From Hyphomonadaceae bacterium (GTDB taxonomy: Bacteria > Pseudomonadota > Alphaproteobacteria > Caulobacterales > Aquidulcibacteraceae): a stretch of 64,000 nucleotides of DNA. This document shows positions 36,765-49,900 of this stretch, piece after piece. Numbering within the stretch: the stretch's first letter is position 1; every line of letters begins with the position of its first letter. Under the pieces are notes generated by a model that saw only the letters and a program-made list of their open reading frames with translations, made no database searches and was not told the DNA's origin. The stretch lies in NCBI GenBank assembly GCA_014378995.1, contig JACMMP010000010.1:62001-126000 (forward strand). Direction: 5' to 3'. A program made the translations under genes and the position numbers.

Positions 36765-37289
36765 GCCTAAGGCCGCAGAGCGCTGACGCGTCGCGCTCGA
36801 CGTCCGCTTTCGGCAATCTGTGAGATCATCGGATGTCTTGTAATGCCCCCAGAGCGGACGTAAACGCGTCAGGGATTGAAGCCCGAACGGGGCGAGACGC
36901 TCTTTACGCGGCTTGCTCGCGAAGCGACGGAAGCCCGCACCTCCGAGCGGGCGACGCCCGACGTTCTTAGCGGGCCAACCTGAAACCCACTTTTTCCCGC
37001 GAATCAGACGTTCCAGTAGCAGCTGGATCCATGCCGATGACGCTCGGCCAGCTTCTCAAAATCCCAACGCCCGGAGGCTCGGCGACGGCAGCCCAATCGA
37101 ACCGAGGCCGCCCTGCGCGCCATCCACGCATTGCATCCGGCGCCACTCCAACAAGATCGCAGGACTCAGCAACTTAGCGCCGCAACCGCCGCGAGCGACG
37201 GCCACGGATTCTTAACGGACCGAGGGCGCATTGCAGAATGCTTCGAGCGAGTTTATCGATAATTGCGCGACTCCTAAACTGGCCTCTCC

Positions 37290-37530
37290 GGCCCGCAGCG
37301 GCTTGCTGCGTTCGTCGACAGCCTAGTGCCGGATGCGACCGAGGCCGACGACCGCAAGGAACTCTACCGGCCAAACTCCGCCCTCGCCCACGGCGGCAAA
37401 TTGCTGAAGCGCGACGGGGACGCCTGGGGCATGGACTATGCGGGCGTCGCGCGAGTTCTGGCAATCAGATCGGCTGAGCCGCGTCGCGCGGACCGCGTTG
37501 ATCAATTGGATGCTTCAACAGAACCCTGAG
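37290..37530 (+). pseudogene. Remnant of a HEPN/Apea-like C-terminal domain
   Basis: + frame FVDSLVPDATEADDRKELYRPNSALAHGGKLLKRDGDAWGMDYAGVARVLAIRS; upstream frame closed by stops. Confidence 0.4.
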
Positions 37531-37954
37531 CTTTCTTGATCGCGTGGTGATCGCTCGCGTCGCGGCAGTGTGTTTGACGCCGCATCGACACGTAACCTGA
37601 CTGCCTCCACCGCGCTGCCGACCTGGTGCAAGACGCGAAGGAAATCGGCGCGGCGCCAATCCTTCTCGCGCAGCCCCAGAGCCTTTGCCGCCTCAATCGT
37701 CTTCTTTGCATTGGGCGGGTGCGCGAGGCCGCCACCAGTGCGGAGATCGTAGAGGACGGCGAGTGGCGCGAAGTCTTCGCGCAGCTAGTCGTGTTGACGT
37801 GTTAGCTCACTCTGGAGGTCGGCGTCTGGCGCGCCGCGTCTGGCTTCAGACCATTTGATTGCGACAAGAGCCAGACGATCTGGCCCAGCGCCTCGGCGAC
37901 CGTGCGCGGCGTTCCTGGCGGCGGCGCCTTGGAATTTGTTTCGTCCATTCGTCC

Positions 37955-40900
37955 CTACCGTAGATCTGGAAGCGATGTCAGCATCGCCGCCACCTTAGGA
38001 TCGCGCTGGCTGCCGGTCCGCGCAAGATCGGATGCGCTTTGTACGCCGAAGCTCGCCATGGCGTTGACCATATGCAGGACCCGCTTATCGGAGACAGCTA
38101 AGCCGCTGTGCAAAGTCGAACCGGCCGAGGCGGTCGCCCCAACGAGCTGCAGCGCGCCGGCGCTGGGCGGATTGGACCGGCTGATTTCGGCGACAAGGCT
38201 GCTTGCATCCGCCCCCGACGATTCAGCACGCGCCTTGCGCCAGAGATTGCGGGCTGGCGCCAGCATCGCCGGCGCAATTTCGTCTTCGTTGGCGGCGATT
38301 TGATTGTGATCGATCCAGTCGAACCGATTGTTGCGCGGCCGTGCGGGGGTAGCCAGCGGCCGCGGCACATTGTCGGCAGTGCGAATTATCCCGTCCGCAT
38401 CGGGACCGGCAACCGGCGCCACCTCGCCCTTTTCGGGCGTCGTTGCGCACCAAGGCTGCAGAGGCAGGACCGGCTTATTTGAACCGACGCCGCACCACTC
38501 GGCCGGCGTTTCCTCAGCCGGCGTGCGCGGCCGAAAGCCCGGTCGCCATCCACCGAAAACTTGTTCGGCCGTAACCGACGGGACATTGGACCGGACGCCG
38601 AGGCGTGGCAGGCCGAATGCTGAACCGCCCTCGCTCGATTGGGGCAACGCGCCGTCCTCGCCAATAAAGCTGGGAGGCGTTTTGCCGTCGGGCACGCCGC
38701 ACCACTCGACGCCGACCGGGCCGGTTGTAACGGCGATTGGCGCCGTCTTGCCCGGCATTGCGCACCAATCCTCATTCGGTGAAACGGTTGGCGAGGCCTC
38801 TTGGCCGGTCGGCGCAGACGCTCCGCTGCTTTCATCGAACGAGAGATAGACATCGCCGACGACACCGCGCGTGCCGTCGCCGCGGACGAAGGCGGAGGTG
38901 GCGTGGATGACGTTGTCCTCTGCGCCCGCGACCGAGGCGCCGGTCAAAACGGGAGTCAGATTGACGGCGACAATATCCCATTGAGCAAGCGAGCGCAGCT
39001 CGGGCGCTTGCGAGACGCCGTCCTGGTTGGCGTCCTGCCAGATCACGAACTCCCCGAAACGCGCGTCGCCGTCATCGAAGAAGCCATTTAGATTGGTGTC
39101 GAACGCGACGAGGCCTTCAAGATCGGTCACCGCCCCGGCGAAGTCTTCCACAAAGGAAATCTCGGCGCCGGAGCTAATCGCGCCGTCGCCATTGCGATCG
39201 AGCGCCAGCACACCTTCACCAGCGCCGAACCAGCCAATCCGCTCGCTGACGCCGTCATTGTCAGCGTCAAATCGGACATTGGAGGATAGCCGGCTCGTCA
39301 GCGTGAGGCCCCCCCCGTCGAGATCGAAAATGATCGGCGGCAGGCCGTTTGCCCGCATCACGGTTGGGACATAGTGCAAGAAGACATCGCCGACCGTCCC
39401 TAGCGTGCCGTCGGTACGAGTGTAGGTGGTCGTGCCGTAGAGCACATTGTCGGTCGCGCCGTTCGGCGTCTGTCCGGTGAGCGTCAGCGTCAGGTTGATA
39501 GCGCTGATCTGACGGCCGGCGAGGTCGGTAACTTCATCGGTCTGGGCGACGCCGTCCTGATTGGCGTCCTGCCAGACCTTGAACGCATCAAACTGCGCAT
39601 CCCCGGCATCGATGAAGCCGCTATTGTTGGTGTCATAGGCGCGCAGGCCTTCGAGGTCGCTGGCGGCGCCGGCGGCGCTGTTGGTGAACATGATCTCATC
39701 GACGCCCGCAATGACGCCGTCGCCGTTGCGGTCGAGCGCAAGCAAAGCGTCATCAGCTCCAACCCATCCGATCGCATCGGCCAGACCGTCGCCAGTGACA
39801 TCCATTGCGACGGTTGAGTCGGCGAAGGCCACGAGCGTGACCCCATCGCCATTGAGGTCGAAGACAATCGGCGGCACGTACCCGCCGCCGCCGCTGCGGT
39901 CATATTGAGCGGTCGAAATAACGTAAGAGAAGTTACCGCTCGCATCGGTGACCTTGATAGTGACGGTGTCGGTGCGAACCCCGCCATTTGGGACGCTTGC
40001 GCCCGCAGCGACCTTCACAAGTCCGCCCGTCGTCACCGAATAGGTCGAAGTCGCCAACGAATTGGTCGTGACCTCGCCGTTGAAGTAGATGTCGCGGCTG
40101 ACCGAGTAGATTGAATAGGTCACCGCCGAGCCTTCCGGATCGCTGGCCGATACTGTGCCCACCGTCGTGTTCGCCCCGACGCTGCCGCCGTAATAGTACC
40201 AGAAGCCCGAACCGACGGGCGCCTCGTTGACGTTGGCGGCCGCGATCGTGATCGTGCCGCTTGAGGAAAGCCCCGCGCCGACGGCGCCGCCGTCCCAGAC
40301 GGTGACGCCAACGCTAAAGCTATTTGGCGATGCTTCGTAATTCAGGGCGGCGGCGAGCGCGATGTCGCCAGTCGTTGCGTTGATGGTGAAGCGGTTGGCA
40401 TTGGCGCCGGTCAGTTCGTAGCGGAGATTGGCAAAGGCGCCGCCATCAGGGTCGGCGGTCAAAAGCCGTCCCAGCGTCACGCCCGTCGCGAGGGTTTCTG
40501 GGACAGCAAATGCACGCGTCGTACCATTCCAGGTAACGCCCGAGGCTTGCGCGCTTGAGCCTGACCAATTGAGCGCCGGCGCCTCGTTTACGTCGGCCAG
40601 TGTCAGCGTGAAGTTTTGCGAGGCGTCCGGGTTGAGGCCCACCGCCGCGTCATCGACATTGACGGTTACGCTATAAGAGGATTTCGTTTCGAAATTGAGC
40701 GCGACGCTGGCTTTGAGATAAAGCGCAGCGCCAATAATCTCAAACGAGGCCGCATCGGCGCCGCCCAGCGACAGCGCGTTCGAACCCAAAGCGTCATCGC
40801 TGGCTGCGATGTCAGCTACCTTGGTTCTCGTAGCTGTCGATGTGTTTTCCGCTACGTTGGTCGTGGTGTTGGCGAAGCTGACCGCGGTCGGGGCTTCGTT

Positions 40901-43900
40901 CACATCGCTGATGCTGAGCGTGAAGGATTGCGAAAGGTCGGGCGTCGCGCCCACGGTCGGATCGTCAACCGTGACTGTGACAGCATAGGACGATTTGGTC
41001 TCGTAATTGAGCGCGACGCCGGCCTTCAGATAGAGCGCGCCATTGTAGATTTCGAACGAGGCCGCATCGGCGCCCGCGAGCGCAATGGTTTCTGACCCCA
41101 AAGCATCGTCGCTGACGCTGATATCGGCGACCTTGACCCTGCTTACGGTCGAGGCGCTTTCGGCCAAGTTCGTTGTTGTATTGGTCAAACTCAGGGCAGT
41201 GGGCGCTTCATTCACATTGGCGACCGAAAGCGTGAAGGTCTGCGACAGATCCGGGCTCGCGCCCACTGCGGTGTCGTCGGCCGTCACGTTTACAGAGTAA
41301 GACGCCTTCGCCTCGAAATTCAGCGCAACGCCCGCTTTGAGATAAAGCGTAGAGCCGATGATCTCAAACGAGGATGCGTCGGCGCCGGTCAAAGCGAACG
41401 TTTCCGAGCCCAGCGCGTCGTCGGTGACGCCGAGATCGGCGACCTTGATCCGCGTCGCCGTAGAGGTGTTCTCGGCAATGCTCGTCGTGGTGTTGGCGAA
41501 GGCAAGCGCCGTGGGCGCTTCATTGACGTCGCTCACCGTCAAGGTGAAGTCACGCGTCAAGTCCGGACCAGAGCCAACGCCCGGCTCGTCCATGACGATG
41601 CTGACGGAATAGGCGCTCTTGGTCTCGAAATTGAGCGCTACCCCAGCTTTCAAATAAAGCGCATTGGCGATGATCTCAAACGAGGCGGCGTCTGCGCCTG
41701 TCAGGCTCAAGACCGGTGTCCCAACATCGTCAGCGATCAGGAGGTCAGCGACTTTGACCGGGTCAGCGGTCGAGGTGTTTTCGGCCATACTGGTCGTAGC
41801 GTTGGCCAAAGCGAGCGATAGCCCTGCCCCGACATTGAGCGCGAACGCCTGGGTCAGCTCGGCGTCCGAGCCCAGAGTTGGATCGTCGACCGTGACCTGG
41901 ACGGCGTAATTCGGCTTGGCGGAGGCGTCGAGCGTAACACCCGCCTTCAGATAAAGCGCGCCATTGTAGATCTCAAACGAGGCCGCATCGGCCCCCGTCA
42001 ATCCAAAGGTCTCCGCCCCAAGCGCATCGTCGGTGACTACAAGATCGGCGACGTGGATACGGGCATCGGTTGAGGTCGTGTCTGAAAGCGAGGCCGTGAT
42101 GTTGGTCAAGGCGAGCGCCGTTGGCGCTTCGTTGGCGTCAGATACGCCCAGGGTCAGCGATTGCGACGCGTCCGGCGATGCGCCCACGGCAGCGTCGTCG
42201 ACGCTGACCGTGACGTTGTAAGAAGACTTGGCCTCGTAGTTTAGATTGACGCCAGCGATCAAATAGAGCGCGCCATCGACGATCTCGAACAGAGCCGCAT
42301 CCGCGCCGCTCAAGGCGAAGCTCTCGCTTCCCAGCGCATCGTCGGTCACGACAAGATCGGCGACCTTGGTTCGCATGGCCGTCGAAGCCGCCTCCGAAAG
42401 ACTCGAAACAGCGTTAGCGAAGGCGAGCGCAGTCGGGGCTTCGTTGACGTCGCTCAGCGAGATGGTGATGGTTTGGGCAGTCGCGCCGCCTTCAGCGTCG
42501 GTGGCGACGACATCGACCTGATAGCTGGCGCCATTCTCGAAATTCAGCAACGCGCCATTGATGACCGTGATCTCGCCGGTCGCGCTGACCGCAAAGCGGC
42601 CGCTTGCATCGTTTATCTGATTGAACGTAACAGCCTGGCTCTCTAAATCCGTCGCCGTGAGCGAGCCCACTACCGCGCCGTTCGCCGCATTCTCGGCAAT
42701 CTCCAGCACCGGCGCAATGATCGTAGGCGCGTCGTTCATGGCGGTCACTGCGAGGGCGATATGCTCGATCGACGTTTGGCCGTGCGTATCGGTGACCGCC
42801 ACATCGAAGCCATCGGCGCCGTTCCAGTGTGCGTCCGGCTGGTAGGTCCAAGCGCCCGTCGCCGCCGTGAAGGTGAGCGTCCCATGCGCCGGCCCTTGAT
42901 GAAGCGCATAGCTCAAAGCCTGATCGTCAGGATCGACGGCCGCCACGGAGCCTGACACCGAGCCATCCTCGTCCAGTGTAAGCGATTGGTTCGCGACGCG
43001 GGGCGCGGCCTTCGAACCAACCTCCCAATAGGTCGCGAAGAGATCGCCAATGGCCGGTGGCGCGCTGGCCGGCGCCACAAGCGCCGCCGTTGTCATCGCC
43101 GTGATTAACGTCTCGGCGTGCGCAAGATAGAGCACACGATCGCCGGCCGATATGCTGCGCATGCGAGAGGCGCCTGAAGCTGCATAATAATCCTTGATCG
43201 TGACCACGCTGTCCGAACCGGAAAGCGTGATCGTGAGATCGTTGCCGATCTTGGCCATCCAGATCTTGTCGAAGGTCACGCCATCGAAAACGATCGTGTT
43301 GGCCGCTCCGTCGGCATCTATGATTTGGTCGGCGCCGGAATACGCATTGAAGACATAAGCATCGTCGCCTGCGCCGCCGTAAAGCACATCATTGCCCGCG
43401 CCGCCCCCAAGCGTGTCGTTCCCCTCGCCGCCATAAAGATGATCGACGCCCGCGCCGTCCGCGATCACATCGTCGCCGTCGTCGCCATAAAGGAAGTCGG
43501 CGCCGTCGTCTCCGTGGATGATGTCGTTGTCTTCGCCGGCGCGCACGATGTCGGCCCCCGTCCCCGCGCGCATGAAATCAGCGCCCGCGCCGCCGTCGAT
43601 TGCGTCGTCGCCGTCGCCACCCAAGATGACATCGTCCCCAGCGCCGCCAAGAAGCGCAGCTTCGCCATCGACGCCGCGATCGTCGCCAGCGCCGCCGTCG
43701 ATGTTGTCCTTGCCGTCGCCGCCGTCGATATAGTCGGCCCCGTCGCCGCCAATCAGCGCATCGTCTCCCCCGCGGCCCAGAAGCGTATCGTTGCCGCCCA
43801 ATCCGGCGAGCTGGTTGCGCCAGTCGTCGCCTTTAAGAATATCGACGCCTATATCCGAACCAACAACGTTCTCAATGCCGATAAAGGTATCACCTGCGGC

Positions 43901-46900
43901 ATCGCCGCCGCTTGCACGGGTCACAGCGGTCGTACCCGCAAGGTCGATCTGTACGCCGTCCGACGAACCCACGTAGCGAATGGTGTCGCCATATGCGGCA
44001 AGGCCATTGACGCCGTCATCGCCGCCGTCGAACTGATCGGCGCCCAACCCACCTTCAAATGTGTCATTGCCTTGGCCGCCGACTAAGTTGTCGTCGCCAC
44101 CGCCGCCGGAAATGACATCGTCGCCGTCGCCGCCATTGAAATTATCGGCGCCCGAGCCGCCGAGGTAGAGATCATCTTCGATCGTACCGACCTCGGTCCC
44201 CAACCGCACATTGGAAAGACTGGCGGCCAGTCCATCACGCAGCAAGAGCTCCTCCACCGCGCGTCTGCGCTCGTTGCTCGAAAGCGTGAAATGGTTTTGG
44301 ACCGTCACCGATCCGCCTACCGCAAACGAAAGCTTCAAATCGGCGCCGTTATTGGTCTTTGTGGCGGTGATGTCGTCGAGGCTCACGCCTGCGCCGATCT
44401 CCAGCGTATCAGAGCCTCCGTCGTCGGGCATTGCACCCTCAATGACGGTCTGGGCGCCGTTGCCGGAGCGGGCGCCGGCGAGCCATTGGCCGTTGCCGAA
44501 CGGCCAGGCCGACGGCGGCGGCGGATTGTTGACCTGCGGGGCGTCGTAAATGAAGTCGACGTTCTCACGCGACTGATAGATGACGCCGCCGCCCGGACCC
44601 GTCACCGTGAGTTGATAATAGTACCACCAGAGACCAGGTGCGGCATCCACCCGATCGACCAGCACCCAGTCGACTTCATAGCCCGGACGCAGCAGCCCGT
44701 TCTCGTCAATCACCTCAACAACGGTGACGCCAAAGTCGGCGATGACATCGTGACCCTCTCCGGCATTCACTTCGTACGTGTCGTCGCCCAGATCGCCTTT
44801 CAGGGTATCGTTGCCGCCTAGACCACGCAGCACGTTGTCGCCCTCATCGCCCCAAAGCTCGTCATTCTTGCTGGAGCCCTCTAGGCCCTCAATGCCCGCG
44901 AACATGTCGCCGTCAGCATCGAGCGTGTTAAGTATTGCGTGCTTCAGCGATACGTGCACGCCCGTGTATTGGTTGGTGTTGCTGGCATAGGAGGCAATGT
45001 CCTCGCCCGATCCGCCAAAGATGAGATCGGCGCCCGCCCCGCCATCGATCAAGTCATTGTCGCCGCCGCCATAGATGATGTCCGTGCCGGCGCCGCCTGA
45101 AATCGTGTCGGCGCCATGATTGCCGGAAAGGATATCCTCCTCGTCACCGCCTGAAATGACGTCATCGCCCAAGCCGCCAGTCAGCCAATCCTTGGCTGGC
45201 GCGCCGCCTGTGTCACCTGAAAGCGTATCCGCGCCATCGGTGGCCTCGCCCCCCAAGTCCCAGGTCGTGATATCGAGCAGACCGGTTTCGAAGAATGAAA
45301 ATTGTTCGATCTGACCCGGCACAGCAACCCAACCCTCGAACGTGATGCGGTCGGCGATCGCCATAAATGCGCTTGCATCCGACGCGCCGTCGGCGACCGC
45401 CATGATCAAGTCGGTCTGGGTTCGCACGAGTTGAACGTCTTCGATGTCGATGCCGAAGCCGAATTCAAACGTGTCAAAACCGGCGTTCGACACAGTCACC
45501 GGTCCTGTCCCGGTGCGCTCTCGCAGCGTGCCGGTGGCGGCGTCCCAGACGAGAGGCGTGGTCCAGGGATCGCCGCCCAGCGTTTGCGCCATGCCGGCGC
45601 GCAAAGCCCGCCAATCTGCGGTGCGCTCGTAGTCGTTGACGAAGTCGCCGGCGTCGAAGAACACCTCTGTTGTTGTGTTGGCGGCATAATCGTCCAACAC
45701 GACGTCACGCCCGTCGCCGCGGGAAAAACGATAGAGATCGTTGCCCGCGCCGCCCACAACGCGGTCGTCGCCGCGACCGCCGACAACGATGTCGGCGCCG
45801 CCATTGCCCTCTACGAGGTCATTCCCCGCGTCGCCAAACACGGTGTCATGTCCCGCGCCGCCGGACACGATGTCATCGTCGTCGCCGCCGGAAAGAAAAT
45901 CGTTGTCGCCATCGCCGCCGACGAAATCCTCGCCTTTGCCGCCGAAGCCGAAATCGTCGCCGTTGAGCAGATGGAAGTCGTCATCGTCGCTTGAGCCGAC
46001 CGCCCAATCATTACCATTCGTGCCGATAATGCTGTCGCCGACATTAGCGCCGTTGATGATCGAAGAGATATCGCCGATGCGGATGTCTTGGCCGTCAGCG
46101 AAACGAAGCCACTCCACCCGCCGGGTATCGTCGAACCAATCCCGGATCGTCAGCGTGTCGCCTGAGGCAACGCGCTGGCCATTTTCGTTAAACGTGCTCA
46201 GTTCGATAATGAGATCGGAATTAGCGACGCCGTTCGTCGCGCCTCGCTTCAACGAAATGTTCTCAAACCCGATGCCGGCGCCGAACGAGATCGCGTCCTC
46301 GCCGCCGACTACTGAGCCGTCAACCGCGTAATCCCCGCCGCCCGCCCAGTTTTTGGTGTCCGGGTTTTGGCCAAGGAACGCGTAGCGCGTGTTTGCGGCG
46401 TAGAGATTGCTGCCCGCGGTCGCCGTTGCATTGGCGGAGTCGAAGATCACGTCGTTGCCGGCGCCGTAGTAGAAGACGTATTGGTCAGAGCCCGCGCCGC
46501 CCAAGAGCATGGCTTCGCCGTTGGCGCCGCGATCGTCGCCGGCGCCGCCGTCCAACATGTCCCCGCCGGCGCCGGCACGTAGGTGATCGGCTCCCGCCCC
46601 CCCGTTTAGCCAATCTGAGCCCGCGCCGCCGTAGAGGCTGTCGTCACCCTCGCCGCCGTCGAGATAGTCGCCGTTTCCACCGTTCACAGCGACCGCTGCA
46701 TCCCGCGCGGCCTCGCTGACGGCGTCCGTCGCGGTGTCAGAGAAATCGATATCCGCGTTGCCGGCGAACAAGCGGTCATTGCCGGCGCCGCCGAATTCCC
46801 AATCGTCAAGCATGCCGCCAACGAGCGCGTCGTTACCTTGGCCACCAAGCAGATCATTACCAAGCCCGCCGCCGCGCACAATGTCATCGCCCGCACCGCC

Positions 46901-49900
46901 ATCAATCAGAGCGGCGACGCGAATGACATGTGTCCCGGCAGCGGTACTTTCTCCATTGAGCGTCCACCCATTGCTCAAGGCAACCGTGTCTCCGTCCACC
47001 AATATAGTGTCGGCTTGAGCAGAACCCGTAAGGCGATCCTTCGACGCCGTGTCGATAGTATCGCGAATCACGCCAGCCCAATTGCCTTGGCTGTCACGAA
47101 TCCATACAAGCCGCTCGCTCGTCTCCTCGTTTAATTCGAGGCTGATATTGGCCGGCAAGAGGGCTGCGCCATCCATGGCGCCATCGTTCTTCTCGTCGAG
47201 ATAAAGCGACCAGCCGCCAACCCAATCGGATGCGTGGCGCTTGTATAGCCCCAGTTCGATTGCACGCTGCAACACGATCGTCCATCCTGCGGCGAAGAAC
47301 GATGTGGGCTCAGCTGCGATCAAGCCATTGATGGTCGACGTCTCTTCAATGTAGCGCGCGAAGTCTGCTCCGGTTGCCAAGTCGCCTAGCAACACTTCCA
47401 AATCATTGCCGGTAGCGCCGAAGGCGCTGTCCTCGGAAAATGTTACGCGCGGCTGCGATGGATCCGCTTGGCGCTCAAGGGAGCGATAGAGCGCCCGCTT
47501 AATGTAGATGTTGCCCCCGCCAATCTCCATTTCCTCCAGTGCATTGAATACGCCAAAGCTCACGAGTTCCGATGCGCTGTTAAACCTCGCGCGGCGATCG
47601 TTGCGACCCGCTTCGCGATACGTGAAGTAATCCTTTCGAATACCGTAATGGCCGGGCGTGATAATTGGGGCGTTCAACAATTGGCCGTTGGTCGCATCCA
47701 AGACTCCGTTCAGCGCCCCTGCGACTTGACCGGCTATCGCGATTGGGGCTTTGCGGCTCGCCCCTCCTTGCTTCCAGGCCCCGTTTACGTGGAAGACCCC
47801 TGAATTAAGGTCGTATGCCACTTGAGCGCCTGCCTCGGCCGTTTTGCCGAACCAGCTCCCGACAACCGATCCGATTACTTCGCCGATCATTGAACCTATT
47901 GGACCCCAGTAGGAGCCAATGATGGAACCAATGGTGCCGCCCACTTGACCTGCTTGGTTTCGCCTAAGCGAATCCGTAATATCACTCCAGACTTGGGCGC
48001 CAGCGGCATGAGCGAGCGCTACCCAGACGTTTGTAAAATTAATTCCGTTGAGCGCGGCGCCTACACCGCCTTGGGCGATGTTGCTGACAACCTGCGTACC
48101 CAGATTTGTGACGAAAGCAGCTCCCGCGCCCTGGAGCCCCAGTTCGGACACGACTGAACTCACGATGAAGCGCGCGCTAATGTCGCTTGCGCCAGCGAAC
48201 ACCGTGTCGAAGTTGATCCCATTCTCGTCGAAGACAAACAACTCGGGATCGAACGCAGCGCCAACGACGTTGTTGATGATTTGCAAGCTCAGCTCTCGGC
48301 CAAACTGATCCCCAATATCCTGTCCGTCGATTCCCAATGCTTCGATGACGGCCTTATCGAGAGCCGAGATGAGGAAAGTCTCCGCCGCGCTCATGAACGA
48401 CGCGCGGATCGCCTCAGGCGAAAACGCCCCGCTATCGGCATCTTCATCGCTATGGATCGTGTCCAACACTGCATCCACGGCCGCGTCGATGAGCGGCCCC
48501 CCCACCGCCGCAACGAATTGTTCGATGTCGGCATCGAGGTCGAGCACTGAGCCGACTAGGCTCTGCAGGTGAGCGGTCAAAATCGTCTCAGCCTGCGCCC
48601 GCAGCGTATCTTTGAGCGCACTGACATCGACGCCGTCGTACGCGCTCGTCGATGGATCATCATCCATCAGGTTATTCAAAATCTGCTGGCCGACATCAAT
48701 CAGTTCGTTGAGAGCCGCGTCTGTTAGGCCCTCCAGTAGTTCGCCGGCAATGCCTTCTATGCCAATGGCCACGATAAGACGCTTGGCAAGGTAGTCGCTA
48801 ACATAGGCTTGGCCGTCGTCGATCACTTCGTTCAAGAGTTCGAGGGGGAGCCCGTCCAGGACATTTATCGTGCCCATCGGAACTTGAGCGGTGACGCCGC
48901 CCGCCTTGATTATCTCCGCCAAATTGCCCATCGCCACGACGAGCACGGAATCGAGAACAATGTCGGCGAACGGATCGTCCAGATCGATGATGGCGCCTAA
49001 TTGGGCGCCGAACTGGCGTCCGATCTCTTCGGCTCGCTTGAGCTCGGTCAGAACACCGCCGGTCACATCGTCCAGCGCAATGTCCTCAAAACTATCAGTC
49101 TGTAGTATTGTTTTGCCTTCACTTGATGCCACCACGCCATTTTCAAAGAGCGACTGAACCGCCGGGGAGAGATCGCTGAACCTGCCGCTGCGCTTGATGA
49201 CCTGACCGCTGGGCAAACGGATTTCGCTGGAAGTGAGATCGCCGTCGCGCCGCCAGATATGGATCGTTCCGTCATCTTGATGGTGGACAATGGTTACCTC
49301 AACGGCGGCACCGCCAACCAAAACTTCATCGTGTACTTCGATCGATTCGTTGTGAACCCGATACCCGCCGGCCACGTAAGTGTGCAGGTCTTCAACCGCG
49401 AAATTGTAAACGCCGATCCTGCCGGGCACGCGTTTAATGCTGACAATCGGCGTCTCCACGCCAAACTCGGAAACGAGATTGTCGCCGATCGACAGCTCCG
49501 CGAGTTTTTTGAATTCGCCATTGGCTGTGAAGAACACGTGACCAAGGGTGACGCGAAGGGAACCATTCAGCTCAACGACGTCATTGGCCTCCTTGCTGAA
49601 CGTCTGCGTGACGCGCTTCTCATGCAGTTCCCCTCGCCCGCCTTGTTCATTCGGATCAAACGCAAAAACGCGATCCCCGACCGCAACGCACTCGATCGGC
49701 TTGCGCGATCCATCGGAAAGCAGAATCGGGGTGCCGCCGACGAAACAGTGAACCGATGCAGATGTTGCGTTGTCTTCGCCTTCAAGGGAGATTCCCACGT
49801 TGCCGGGCTGGTAGTTGTAAATAACGATCTCACCAAGACCCGGCCGCGACACGCGCAGAGTGTTTGAGTCCCTTTCGTACGCATAGACCCAAATAGGTCC

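Noticed and set aside
43325-46582. Several + strand ORFs such as 43325..44086, 45302..45994 and 45741..46331
   Set aside because: Low-complexity reverse-complement translations of RTX repeats.
43370-46920. Regular DNA repeats considered as CRISPR or satellite array
   Set aside because: Repeats are in frame, imperfect and encode GGxGxDxL; no constant direct repeat with unique spacers.
49348-49747. Splicing intein in the giant protein
   Set aside because: Residue after His-Asn is Glu, not Cys/Ser/Thr, and no homing endonuclease; Hint cleavage domain fits better.
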